DNA of 64,000 nt from a virus. The stretch is from positions 1-64,000 of the IMG/VR virus record IMGVR_UViG_3300010397_000004; one strand, written 5' to 3'. Made by a program: the position numbers and the translations under genes. Of this stretch, positions 25,447 through 32,424 are shown piece after piece; the stretch's first letter is position 1, and each line of letters opens with the position of its first letter. The notes beneath the pieces are model-generated. The model was not told the origin of the DNA. It worked only from the letters and a program-made list of their open reading frames with translations, and ran no database searches.

Positions 25447-25737
25447 ATGGCCCGCCGGAAGCTCCACCGCGCCGACGTCGCCGAGCTCCTGGGCATCAAC
25501 CCCGACTCGCTCGGCCGAGCCAAGCTGCCCGAACGCGACGGCACCGACGTCGAGGGCTCGCACGCCCGCCCCTACTGGTGGTCGACCACCATCGACGCGT
25601 GGCTCGCAGCCCGGCCAGGCAAGGGCTGGCGCGCCGGCCGGCCCGGACCACACCCCAAAACGGCCGCTGCCGGGCCCGAGGAAACCTCGGACCCGGCAGC
25701 ACCCACCCCCCGGAGAAAGATCAAGCCTGCGCGGTGA
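25447..25737 (+). CDS. MerR/excisionase-like HTH protein
   Basis: ATG at 25447; 96 aa. RKLHRADVAELLGINPDSLG is a winged-helix AlpA/MerR-type reading head, followed by PYWWSTTIDAWLAARPGKGW (the W-x-x-x-x-I-x-x-W-L helix common in such proteins) and a basic tail. It overlaps the convergent gene at 25721 by 17 nt. Three palindromes in its promoter suggest autoregulation. It could be a regulator or excision factor. Confidence 0.65.
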   Translation: MARRKLHRADVAELLGINPDSLGRAKLPERDGTDVEGSHARPYWWSTTIDAWLAARPGKGWRAGRPGPHPKTAAAGPEETSDPAAPTPRRKIKPAR

Positions 25738-25978
25738 CCTCCGGCGCGGTGGTGGTGGCGAGCTGGGCGCTGGCCGATCTGGCGTCACGGAGGCGCCGAG
25801 CCTGCTGCAGCAACCACGACAGCGTGAGTACGGTCTGCTCGAGCTCCGGAGCGGACATCTCAGCCAGTGAGGCGGACGCCTCGCCGCTGTTGCCGCTGAC
25901 GTGGTAGCGCACCGCTGCGCACATCAGCACCGTCGAGAGTTCTGGTAGCGGTGCTGGTTGAGCTGAGGGGCCGGTCAT
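25721..25978 (-). CDS. hypothetical helical protein, 85 aa
   Basis: ATG at 25978 with GGAAGGA upstream. Ala/Leu-rich helices (LPELSTVLMCAAVRYHVSG, SAPELEQTVLTLSWLLQQAR). It follows the membrane-protein gene at 25981 by 2 nt, so the two form an operon. No family recognised. Confidence 0.55.
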   Translation of the reverse strand: MTGPSAQPAPLPELSTVLMCAAVRYHVSGNSGEASASLAEMSAPELEQTVLTLSWLLQQARRLRDARSASAQLATTTAPEVTAQA

Positions 25979-25980
25979 GG

Positions 25981-26235
25981 TCAGTTCCTTCCGGTGAGGA
26001 GTAGGCCGACGCAGGTGAGAGCGATACCCGCGAAGATCGAGGTGGCGGCCAGCCGCACCGGCAACGAGGCCGCGAGGCGGTCGTTGGTGCGGCGGGCGGC
26101 CCGGGCGGTGCGGTGCGCCCCGCGGTCGGTGTTGATGCGGTGACTGGACACCGCGCAGGCCAGTGAGTAACCCGCGACGATGACGAGAACAAGACCTGCG
26201 GCGCCGACGCGGATGATGATGGAAGCGTGCTGCAC
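25981..26235 (-). CDS. small membrane protein, two TM segments
   Basis: GTG at 26235 (84 aa) is preferred because GAAAGG precedes it; a longer GTG start at 26262 would lie inside the hairpin at 26261-26305. TM1 about 5-24 (IIIRVGAAGLVLVIVAGYSL), TM2 about 60-80 (RLAATSIFAGIALTCVGLLL), separated by an Arg-rich loop. Similar small membrane proteins accompany spread genes of actinobacterial plasmids. Confidence 0.6.
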   Translation of the reverse strand: MQHASIIIRVGAAGLVLVIVAGYSLACAVSSHRINTDRGAHRTARAARRTNDRLAASLPVRLAATSIFAGIALTCVGLLLTGRN

Positions 26236-26260
26236 GACGGTGAAGCCTTTCGGGGAGGGC

Positions 26261-26305
26261 ACGCGGGGCCGCAGCGGCTGAGCCCCCTCGCTGGCGGCCC
26301 CGCGT
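26261..26305. promoter_or_regulatory. long stem-loop in the leader of the minus-strand operon
   Basis: 12-bp stem acgcggggccgc (26261-26272)/gcggccccgcgt (26294-26305), extended by agcg/cgct (26273-26276/26289-26292). It lies just upstream of the 25981 gene, so it could be an attenuator or terminator within the leader. Confidence 0.5.
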
Positions 26306-26510
26306 GAGATAACTCCCTCCTGTCTGAGGGCAGCACGACGCCGAGCGCATGCTGCCGCCGACCTTGGAGTGGAGGTGACGCGCCCCTGTCGTTGAGCAAG
26401 ACCCGGCAGGGACCCTAATGACCAGGAGCGAGGCGGTTGTACCTCGCCCCCGGCCGGGTCTGCCGGGTCCCCAAGTTGCCAAACCGGGAGTCACGGCTTC
26501 CCCGTCACAA

Positions 26511-26575
26511 AACCTATGTACACAGGTTAGTCAAAGTCAAGGGGCTAGCCGGCCCTTATCTTGCGTACACAAGAT
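26511..26575. promoter_or_regulatory. two GntR-type operators upstream of the 26619 gene
   Basis: 18-nt near-palindromes centred on GTAC: AACCTATGTACACAGGTT (26511-26528) and ATCTTGCGTACACAAGAT (26558-26575), centres 47 nt apart. A third, TTCCTAGGTACATAGGTT, lies at 26905-26922 behind the gene. GntR/KorSA-type repressors bind such inverted repeats, so autoregulation is likely. Confidence 0.65.
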
Positions 26576-26618
26576 GCGGTGTGGTCGAATCTTCCTGCCA
26601 AACCGGGAGAAGAGAGCC

Positions 26619-26852
26619 ATGGTGAGCAGGAAAGATATGATTGCGTCGATCAAGTTGAAGATCGACACAGGAGAGTGGGCGCCAGGGGCCAGGTTGCCCA
26701 CTACGAGCCAGTTGATGAGGATGTACGACGTTAGTCAGTCCACGGTGGCCAACGCGATGTCGACCCTGATCGAGATGGGTCTCGTCGTTGGGGTGGCGGG
26801 CGGGGCTCGCTACGTCGCCGAGTCGGCCGACGCCGAGGGCGGGGTCGGATAG
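26619..26852 (+). CDS. GntR-family winged-helix regulator (KorSA-like)
   Basis: ATG at 26619 with GGGAGAAGAG upstream; 77 aa. MIASIKLKIDTGEWAPGARL, then PTTSQLMRMYDVSQSTVANA and MSTLIEMGLVVGVAGGARYV is the GntR DNA-binding domain with no effector domain. Minimal GntR proteins of this kind repress transfer and replication genes in actinobacterial integrative elements such as pSAM2 (KorSA). Operators flank it. Confidence 0.8.
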   Translation: MVSRKDMIASIKLKIDTGEWAPGARLPTTSQLMRMYDVSQSTVANAMSTLIEMGLVVGVAGGARYVAESADAEGGVG

Positions 26853-26904
26853 AACGATTAGGTCGGCACAGAAGAAACCGCCCGATCGGTTAAAGGATAT
26901 CCGA

Positions 26905-26922
26905 TTCCTAGGTACATAGGTT
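26905..26922. promoter_or_regulatory. third GntR-type operator, before the 26997 gene
   Basis: TTCCTAGGTACATAGGTT, whose reverse complement starts AACCTATGTACC as in the first operator. It is about 75 nt upstream of the membrane-protein gene at 26997, so that gene is a likely member of the regulon. Confidence 0.55.
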
Positions 26923-26996
26923 AGCCGATCATCCGGTAGTCTGCAGGTCACGCAGCGGCGTAGAACGGTGACTCTGCAACAAACTTCTGGATCGGG

Positions 26997-27419
26997 GTGG
27001 CGACGTTGACAACGGTGTTTGCGCGTTTTGCCCGACATGCCCATTGGGCCGCCGCCGCGTGCGACGGCGGCCTTCTGGGGTACGGAATTATCGCTATCCG
27101 GGATGACCGGTCAGATGTCCTACCCCTCACGGTGCTGGCCATTGCGGCTGTCTCGCTCACATTCTTCGCGGTACGGCACGCTCTCAGGCGCCGGCGGCAG
27201 TGGCAGGCCGAGCGCGCCAGGCGCCTCGCCGCCATGGCACAGGAGCGGGCCCGCCAGCAGGCCATCGCGGAGGCGGACACGCAGCTGCTGCCGGTGTTCA
27301 TCCCGTACCCGTCGCCACCGACCTATGTCTCCCTGCGCAACACCGCAGACGACGAGTTGCGGATGGCGCTGCGGCGCGACCTCGAGACGACGGGGGACAT
27401 CAGTCTGACTCCCCGCTGA
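26997..27419 (+). CDS. membrane protein, 140 aa
   Basis: GTG at 26997 with GGATCGGGG just upstream. One or two TM segments (CDGGLLGYGIIAI, then VLPLTVLAIAAVSLTFFAVR), followed by an Arg/Gln-rich helix (RRRRQWQAERARRLAAMAQE) and a polar tail. The topology resembles small Spd-type or membrane regulator proteins. It is expressed from a promoter region with a GntR operator. Confidence 0.6.
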   Translation: MATLTTVFARFARHAHWAAAACDGGLLGYGIIAIRDDRSDVLPLTVLAIAAVSLTFFAVRHALRRRRQWQAERARRLAAMAQERARQQAIAEADTQLLPVFIPYPSPPTYVSLRNTADDELRMALRRDLETTGDISLTPR

Positions 27420-27436
27420 CGGCGGCGGGGTTGAGG

Positions 27437-27515
27437 AGGCCGGGCCCCGATCGGGCCCGGCCTTCCTCTATGTCCGTACACGGCGAAGGCCGGCACCCGT
27501 TGGGGTGCCGGCCTT
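27437..27515. terminator. two tandem strong terminators
   Basis: Stem 1 aggccgggccc (27437-27447)/gggcccggcct (27453-27463), followed by TCCTC. Stem 2 aaggccggcaccc (27486-27498)/gggtgccggcctt (27503-27515), followed by CTTCATT. They isolate the cassette from the attachment region. Confidence 0.8.
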
Positions 27516-27663
27516 CTTCATTGGCGTTCGCCTATGCATCCGGTAGCAGGCCGGTAGCAAAACGGCCCCGACCGGGGGCGACAGGCCGAGGCCGGTCGAC
27601 CGCCGTTCGCGCAGGTCAGGGGCCCGTCCTGTCTGGCCCTGTCTGTCCCGTGGCGCCGGGCTT

Positions 27664-27705
27664 GGGATTAGAAGTCCGTCGCTCTATCCGCTGAGCTACG
27701 GGCGC
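27664..27705 (-). repeat. attP-like core: 5' half of a tRNA-Arg (anticodon TCT)
   Basis: On the minus strand the sequence reads as the 5' half of tRNA-Arg: acceptor GCGCCCG, TA, D-arm GCTC-AGCGGATA-GAGC, then ACGGACTTCTAATCC through the anticodon loop. After that it diverges and no T-arm follows, so it is not a working tRNA. It lies 20 nt past the integrase stop, the usual place for attP. Inference: the phage integrates into a host tRNA-Arg(TCT) gene and supplies its 5' part. Confidence 0.7.
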
Positions 27706-27725
27706 GGGATGTGCAAACGTGCTGG

Positions 27726-29183
27726 TCAAGACGCTCTCGGTCGGAACTGAAGGATCTTAGCGCCCCGTCCGGTAGCAGACTCGGTAGCAGAACCGGTACC
27801 GGTCGGGTCTGGCACAGTCTGACCGGGCGCCGCCGGCCACAGCAAATCATTCATGCGGGTGGCCGCGTCGATCATCATGTCGTCGACGACGTGCTCGTAC
27901 CGCTCCTGCATCCGGGACGTCGACCAGCCCATCAGGCCCTGCACCACGCGGGCGTCGACCTTCAGCAGCCGGTTGAACGTCGCTGCCGTGTGGCGGGCGT
28001 CGTGCACCCGCAAGTCCCGCAGGCCGGCCTCGGCCAGGATCTCCTTCCATTCGCCCCAGTCGCGCCGGGCGTCGACCGGCCGGCCAAACGGGGTGGTGAA
28101 CACGTGGCCGGTGTCCACCCACTTCGACCCGGCCAACTCCCGCTCCTGCTGCTGCTGGATCAGGTGGGCGGCCAGGGCCCGCCGGACGTTCTCGGGCAAG
28201 GCCATCACCCGACGCTTGCGGTTCTTCGGCTCGCCCTTCACCAGGCCGCCGCTGTGGCGCTGCGGGCAACTGGAGGCGTGCCCGACGCAGGAGGCCGGGC
28301 AGGGCGGCGGGCAGGCCCGGGTGTGGCGCCGGCACGGGTCGGGGCAGGGCTGGGTCTTGTGCAGCCGTTGCCCGCACGCGTGGGCGTCCGTGCACCCGTG
28401 CTCCCAGGTGCGGCGGTACTGCTTCTCGCGGACTGTGAGGGTGCCCGCTTCGAGGTCGAGGTCGCTCGGCAGATCCGGACGGTCCGTGCGGTGCCAGGCC
28501 AGGCCAAGCGCCTCACCCTGGCGCAGCCCGCACGCGATGGCGACGTACCACCGCGCCCGGGTCCGCCGCTTCTCGATCACGGCGAAGATCCGCTGGACCT
28601 CGTCCACCCTCAGCGGGACGATCTCCTCCTCGACGACGGGCAGGGGCTTGACCAACTTGGCCATGTTGCGCACGTTTGGGTGTTCACGCTCATAGTCGGA
28701 CAGGGCTGACCGGAGCACCCGGTGAACCTTGTTCGCTTCGTTCGCTGACACGTCGCGCGCGATGGCCTTCAGCGCCCGAGAGATCTCCGTCGTGCCCAGG
28801 TCGTGCACCGCGGTGCCGCCGAGCTGCGCCGTGAGCCGGGCCGCGCAGCTGCGGTACGAGACGAACGCCTTGTACGCGAGGCGGTCCTGTTTGCGTTCGA
28901 GCCAGGCGTCCAGGTACTGGCCGAGGGTCTGCACCTTGCCGGCCCGGGCCACCTGCTTCGCGGCGACCTGGTCCTCGAGCTCGCGGACCTTGTCGGCGCA
29001 CGCCTCGTAGCAGTCACATCCGACGCGAGGTGACACCTTGCAGCCCGCGCACATTGCGCTGGCTCGCTTGCGCCTGTCGGGACTACCGTCGCCGCGCCGG
29101 CCGACGGTGACGAAGCCGACCCACTGGCCGTTGGACGGGGTCAGGGTGACCGACAGCCCGCGCTTGTTGCGTTGTCGTGGCAT
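27726..29183 (-). CDS. int: tyrosine-family site-specific integrase
   Basis: ATG at 29183, in a TGATG overlap with the repressor stop; 485 aa. An N-terminal Arm-type domain contains a Cys cluster (CAGCKVSPRVGCDCYEAC), then the SAM-like core-binding domain (YLDAWLERKQDRLAYKAFVS). The catalytic domain has ACGLRQGEALGLAW (Arg), an unusual Cys-rich insert (CTDAHACG to CPQRH, about 255-315), HDARHTAATF (H-x-x-R) and MQERYEHV (Tyr). Such Cys-rich inserts recur in actinobacterial integrases. It should catalyse integration at the tRNA-Arg site. Confidence 0.9.
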   Translation of the reverse strand: MPRQRNKRGLSVTLTPSNGQWVGFVTVGRRGDGSPDRRKRASAMCAGCKVSPRVGCDCYEACADKVRELEDQVAAKQVARAGKVQTLGQYLDAWLERKQDRLAYKAFVSYRSCAARLTAQLGGTAVHDLGTTEISRALKAIARDVSANEANKVHRVLRSALSDYEREHPNVRNMAKLVKPLPVVEEEIVPLRVDEVQRIFAVIEKRRTRARWYVAIACGLRQGEALGLAWHRTDRPDLPSDLDLEAGTLTVREKQYRRTWEHGCTDAHACGQRLHKTQPCPDPCRRHTRACPPPCPASCVGHASSCPQRHSGGLVKGEPKNRKRRVMALPENVRRALAAHLIQQQQERELAGSKWVDTGHVFTTPFGRPVDARRDWGEWKEILAEAGLRDLRVHDARHTAATFNRLLKVDARVVQGLMGWSTSRMQERYEHVVDDMMIDAATRMNDLLWPAAPGQTVPDPTGTGSATESATGRGAKILQFRPRAS

Positions 29184-29698
29184 CAACGTCTCCGCATCTG
29201 TGGTTCGGGGGGATTGCTGCGGTTCTCTTCGAGCATTTCGTCGAACAGGTTGAGCGACCGGGCGAGATGATTCAGGAGTGCTCGCTTCTGGCGGTCGGTC
29301 AGGATCGACCGCTGGTCGAGGCGGGCGAGGATATCCCGCACGACAGGCGGTAGGGGCGGCGGCGCGGACCCGACGGTTCCCAGTTCCTCACCGGTGGCCA
29401 GCCCGGCGCTGATCATCAGATCCCCGAGTCGGACGTTGAGCAGCGGCGCGATCTTCCGCAGCGTGTCAGTGTCGGGCGTGCTGGTGATGTTGCGCCGGAT
29501 CCGGGAGATGCTCGACGCTGGTGCGCCGGAATCCCTGGCCAGGTCGGCGTCGCGCGAGTACCCGTTGAGGTTCATGAGCCTCTCGAGATAGGCACCGAAG
29601 TCGGGCTGCTGAGCTGTCGCTTTGGTGTTCACGGTGAGCACCGTAAACACGGAGACGGGCCCTTCGCGCAGGTCACCGCGGGCCGTGCTTGCATGCAT
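29183..29698 (-). CDS. XRE-family repressor (immunity repressor candidate)
   Basis: 171 aa if it starts at ATG 29698; GTG at 29650 (GAAGG upstream) is an alternative. HTH at about 34-90 (DFGAYLERLMNLNGYSRDAD, ASSISRIRRNITSTPDTDTL). The C-terminal 60 residues are helical and may dimerise (RDILARLDQRSILTDRQKRA). Divergent from a Cro-like gene over an operator region and co-transcribed with integrase, the normal layout for lysogeny control. A TTGCGT/TAGGCT promoter would start at the ATG itself, giving a leaderless message. Confidence 0.75.
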   Translation of the reverse strand: MHASTARGDLREGPVSVFTVLTVNTKATAQQPDFGAYLERLMNLNGYSRDADLARDSGAPASSISRIRRNITSTPDTDTLRKIAPLLNVRLGDLMISAGLATGEELGTVGSAPPPLPPVVRDILARLDQRSILTDRQKRALLNHLARSLNLFDEMLEENRSNPPEPQMRRR

Positions 29699-29821
29699 GC
29701 AATCAGCCTACGTTGATTGCTTACGTGCACGCAAGCCAAACGGCGCGCGCCATGCGGGCGAGCACGCAGAAAACCTCGATGCACCCGTGCACGTGAGCAC
29801 GGATTCTGATACGGTCCGTGC
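29687..29821. promoter_or_regulatory. divergent repressor/Cro operator region
   Basis: Contains the perfect palindrome TTGCATGCATGCAA (29689-29702, over the repressor start), TTGCTTACGTGCACGCAA (29717-29734) and CCGTGCACGTGAGCACGG (29785-29802). Candidate promoters: minus strand TTGCGT-18 nt-TAGGCT; plus strand -10 TGATAC (29807-29812). Both transcripts would begin at or next to the start codon, and no Shine-Dalgarno precedes 29822. Confidence 0.55.
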
Positions 29822-30076
29822 ATGCCAGCAAGCAAGGCGCCCGCCACGGTGCGAGTCCGGTTCAAGACCGAACGCGCCAACCAGATCGCAGAGGAGCGCG
29901 GCCTGCAACTGATCCGGGACCAGGCCCAGTTCTTCGGCGTCACCCCATCGAGCTACTCCCGAGTCATCAACGGCGTGGTCAACCCCGGCGAGGACTTCAT
30001 CGCCTCGGTCCTGGCCTCGCACCCCGGCGACGCCGACATCACGTGGGACGCCCTATTCGAGGTCGTCGAGGCATGA
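29822..30076 (+). CDS. Cro-like/early regulatory HTH protein
   Basis: 84 aa. VRFKTERANQIAEERGLQLI followed by FFGVTPSSYSRVINGVVNPG is an XRE-like helix-turn-helix with a downstream helix ASVLASHP. First gene rightward of the divergent operator, so a Cro or early-gene activator role is likely. Probably leaderless. Overlaps the next gene by 4 nt. Confidence 0.7.
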   Translation: MPASKAPATVRVRFKTERANQIAEERGLQLIRDQAQFFGVTPSSYSRVINGVVNPGEDFIASVLASHPGDADITWDALFEVVEA

Positions 30077-30426
30077 CCGCGGCCACCGTTCCCCAACCGG
30101 CCATCCCGGCCTGGCTCGTCGACGCGACCATCGGTCTCGTCACCTCGGCCTATCAGGCCGGGCTGGCCGACCGGCCGGCCGTGCAGGCGAGCGCTCCAAC
30201 GGACAGCACCGTGCTCGACCGGCTGGAGGCGGCCGCGCTGCTGCGCTGCAGCCGCACCAAGCTCGACGAGCTCGTCCGCCACGGCGTTGTGCCCAGCTTC
30301 AAGCTCGGCAACCGGCGGCTGTTCAACCGCGCCGACCTCGAGCAGTTCCTTGCGGCGCAACCGATGCCGTCCGCAGCCGCCTTGCCCCCGCGGGGCGGCG
30401 CGGCGCCTCAGCCGTCCTCCGGCTGA
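30073..30426 (+). CDS. xis: excisionase/AlpA-type HTH protein
   Basis: ATG in an ATGA overlap; 117 aa. LDRLEAAALLRCSRTKLDEL, VRHGVVPSFKLGNRRLFNRA, DLEQFLAAQ is the HTH_17/MerR-type excisionase domain (S-x-x-x-x-x-L...G-x-x-P-x-x-K-x-G-x-R-x-x). N-terminal 50 residues are a helical extension. Near integrase and in the early rightward operon, so an excision (RDF for the tyrosine integrase) role is the best call. Confidence 0.75.
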   Translation: MTAATVPQPAIPAWLVDATIGLVTSAYQAGLADRPAVQASAPTDSTVLDRLEAAALLRCSRTKLDELVRHGVVPSFKLGNRRLFNRADLEQFLAAQPMPSAAALPPRGGAAPQPSSG

Positions 30427-30430
30427 GAGC

Positions 30431-30501
30431 GGGAGGCGCGGTCCAGGGCCAGAGGCCGCGCCTCCCCACCCAAGCAAACGGGGCCGGTGTGCGCCGGCCC
30501 C
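30431..30501 (+). terminator. terminator pair after the early regulatory genes
   Basis: Stem 1 gggaggcgcgg (30431-30441)/ccgcgcctccc (30456-30466). Stem 2 ggggccgg (30480-30487)/ccggcccc (30494-30501). They lie between the excisionase-like gene and the next RBS (GGAAGGAA before 30529), so they may limit read-through to the replication operon. Confidence 0.6.
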
Positions 30502-30528
30502 GATGGACACGAAGGTGGAAGGAACCTC

Positions 30529-31029
30529 ATGTCTCTGTTGCAGGATGATACCGGAGTCGACCGGCGAAGAGCCGTGTGCGAAGCCGTCGTCTCCGACATG
30601 CGGGCCGACGCCGAGGCCGCGCACGCCCTGCCGTTCAACCCCGGCAACGTCGCCACGCAGTTCTGCAACCAGGCTGCGGCCATCGCCTCTCTGGCCGAAG
30701 TGGTCGCCACTCTGTTGCCGAGACCGGCGGCGGATGGACCGTCCACATTGGTCGGCGGTGCTGGTACCCGGCGCATGGTTTGGTTCCACATCGCCAACGC
30801 GATCCTCGACCGGCGCCTCCCGGAACCGCACCGGGTAACCCTGGTCGCCAACCTCGCACGGGCCACGCTGTGCGTCGACACCGTCGAGCAGGGTCGCGCG
30901 TGGGCGGAGTTCCTCGGCTGCCTGAGCAACGAGAGCTTCTTCGACGGACCGCTCCCCAGCTGGTACGCCCACCACGCCGACGGCCCGCTCGGTTGGTACT
31001 GGCACGTGCTGTGTGGTGACCGGGCATGA
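30529..31029 (+). CDS. hypothetical protein, 166 aa
   Basis: ATG at 30529 after GGAAGGAA. Helical (DRRRAVCEAVVSDMRADAEA, ATQFCNQAAAIASLAEVVAT, RMVWFHIANAILDRRLPEPH), ending in a Trp-rich segment (WYAHHADGPLGWYWH). No family recognised. It overlaps the sigma-factor gene by 4 nt and heads the replication operon, so it may be a regulatory partner. Confidence 0.55.
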   Translation: MSLLQDDTGVDRRRAVCEAVVSDMRADAEAAHALPFNPGNVATQFCNQAAAIASLAEVVATLLPRPAADGPSTLVGGAGTRRMVWFHIANAILDRRLPEPHRVTLVANLARATLCVDTVEQGRAWAEFLGCLSNESFFDGPLPSWYAHHADGPLGWYWHVLCGDRA

Positions 31030-31640
31030 CCGCCGCCATCGCGCCCACCGCGCCCGCACCCCGCAGCCCCGAACCTGACGACGCAGCGGCCGGGATGTGG
31101 GCCCTCGTCGAACGCGCCCAGGCCGGCGAGTCGGCGGCGTTCGCCACGTTCTACGACCACTACTTCGACTTGGTGTTTCGGTACATCCGGTTCCGGGTCG
31201 GGAGCCAACCTCTCGCTGAGGACCTGGCCTCGGACACCTTCCTGCGCGCCCTGAAGCGAATCAACAGCCTCACGTGGCAGGGCCGGGACCCAGGCGCGTG
31301 GTTGGTCACGATCGCCCGTAACCTCATCGCGGACCACTACAAGTCCGGCCGGCACCGGCTTGAGGTGACGATCGGTGAGTTCGACGACAGCGATGTGCCC
31401 GATCTCGATAGCAGCCCCGAACAGTTGGCGATCGAGTCTGGCACCGCGGCGACGCTCGCGGCAGCGGTCGAGATGCTCAACCCGTTGCAGCGCCGGTGCA
31501 TCAAGCTCCGTTACTACGAGGGGCTGTCCGTTGCAGAGACAGCGGTGGCAATGGGCCGCGACCAGGGTGCGGTCAAGGCGCTGCAGTACCGGGCGATCCG
31601 GTCGTTGGCCCGGCAGCTCAACGTGCAGGGGCTCCAATGA
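31026..31640 (+). CDS. ECF sigma factor, BldN-like
   Basis: 204 aa. Region 2: FATFYDHYFDLVFRYIRFRV, GSQPLAEDLASDTFLRALKR, TWQGRDPGAWLVTIARNLIA, DHYKSGRHRLEVTIGE. Region 4: LNPLQRRCIKLRYYEGLSVA, ETAVAMGRDQGAVKALQYRA. The wording TWQGRD-GAWLVTIARNL-ADH-KS-R-RLEVT-GE is very close to Streptomyces BldN, the ECF sigma that drives aerial hyphae and chaplin genes. It overlaps both neighbours by 4 nt. It may direct phage early/late promoters or reprogram host development. Confidence 0.85.
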   Translation: MTAAIAPTAPAPRSPEPDDAAAGMWALVERAQAGESAAFATFYDHYFDLVFRYIRFRVGSQPLAEDLASDTFLRALKRINSLTWQGRDPGAWLVTIARNLIADHYKSGRHRLEVTIGEFDDSDVPDLDSSPEQLAIESGTAATLAAAVEMLNPLQRRCIKLRYYEGLSVAETAVAMGRDQGAVKALQYRAIRSLARQLNVQGLQ

Positions 31641-32002
31641 TCCGGGCCATTGTGGACAGAGGGCTGGACCTGCTGGTCGATGCGGCCCGTCAGGTGGGGC
31701 TGGCCCGGCCGGCCCGGTGGGGTCGGCACCGCGCTGGCTCCGGCCTGTCGACCATGCAGGCCGCGATCCGGCGTGAGGAGGACTGCCGGCGGGAGTTGGC
31801 CGGTCCGCTGGCCGCGTTCATGGCCGAGTTCGGTGACCTGCTGACCGCGTCGCCCGAGGTGAGTTCGGCCCGGCCATGCCCGGTTGTTGAGCGGCACCTG
31901 TTCCTGGTGCGGCAGTCGGTCCCGGTTTCCCCTGCCGGCGGACCGGTTGTGGGCGACGACGAGGATTGGGACCTGATCAATGTGTGGGCGGGTGCGTCGT
32001 GA
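31637..32002 (+). CDS. hypothetical protein, sigma-operon partner
   Basis: ATG 31637, overlap with sigma stop; 121 aa. Two helical stretches (RAIVDRGLDLLVDAARQVGL, MQAAIRREEDCRRELAGPLA) then a polar C-terminal half. No membrane helix, unlike the RsbN anti-sigma of BldN. Immediate coupling to the sigma gene makes a soluble anti-sigma or sigma-controlled function possible, not shown. Confidence 0.55.
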   Translation: MIRAIVDRGLDLLVDAARQVGLARPARWGRHRAGSGLSTMQAAIRREEDCRRELAGPLAAFMAEFGDLLTASPEVSSARPCPVVERHLFLVRQSVPVSPAGGPVVGDDEDWDLINVWAGAS

Positions 32003-32424
32003 GGGTGCTCGCGGTCGCTGAGGCCGGCGTCGTGCTGGTGCTGCTGGTGGTGATGGTCTGGCAGTTCCGTCGCCAGCGTGCCCGGGTGGACGTGCGGCCA
32101 GACCCCGACGTGGGGCTGCGCCTGATCCTCGAGGGCCCGGACCGGGTTGACGCGGCTGTTGCCGACGAAGCACCGGTCGCGCCCGCGCCCGCGCCGGCTG
32201 TGGTCACCGCGCCGGAGTACGAGGTTCCCCGGGCGTTGGTACCGGTCGAACCGGCACCCGTCGACGACCAGGCGGTCGCAACGCGGGAGACGTGGGCGAC
32301 CCCGACCGCGCTGATCGGCACGCGCCGGGTTCACCGGTCGTGTGCGGAGGCGCGCCGCGATGGTCGGGTCGAGCGGGTGTGCGCCTTGTGCGTGCCAGTC
32401 CTCACCGGCGGTGGCCGTGGCTGA
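31999..32424 (+). CDS. single-TM membrane protein, 141 aa
   Basis: GTG in a 4-nt overlap. N-terminal membrane helix (AVAEAGVVLVLLVVMVWQFR), then basic residues, a Pro/Ala/Val-rich linker (PVAPAPAPAVVTAPEYEVP) and a C-terminal part with CxxC (CALC). Coupled to the sigma operon. No recognised family; a membrane-anchored regulator is possible. Confidence 0.55.
   Translation: MRVLAVAEAGVVLVLLVVMVWQFRRQRARVDVRPDPDVGLRLILEGPDRVDAAVADEAPVAPAPAPAVVTAPEYEVPRALVPVEPAPVDDQAVATRETWATPTALIGTRRVHRSCAEARRDGRVERVCALCVPVLTGGGRG

Noticed and set aside
27664-27705. Functional tRNA-Arg gene
   Set aside because: Only the 5' half is present; no 3' anticodon stem, T-arm or acceptor complement follows, so it is called an attachment core.
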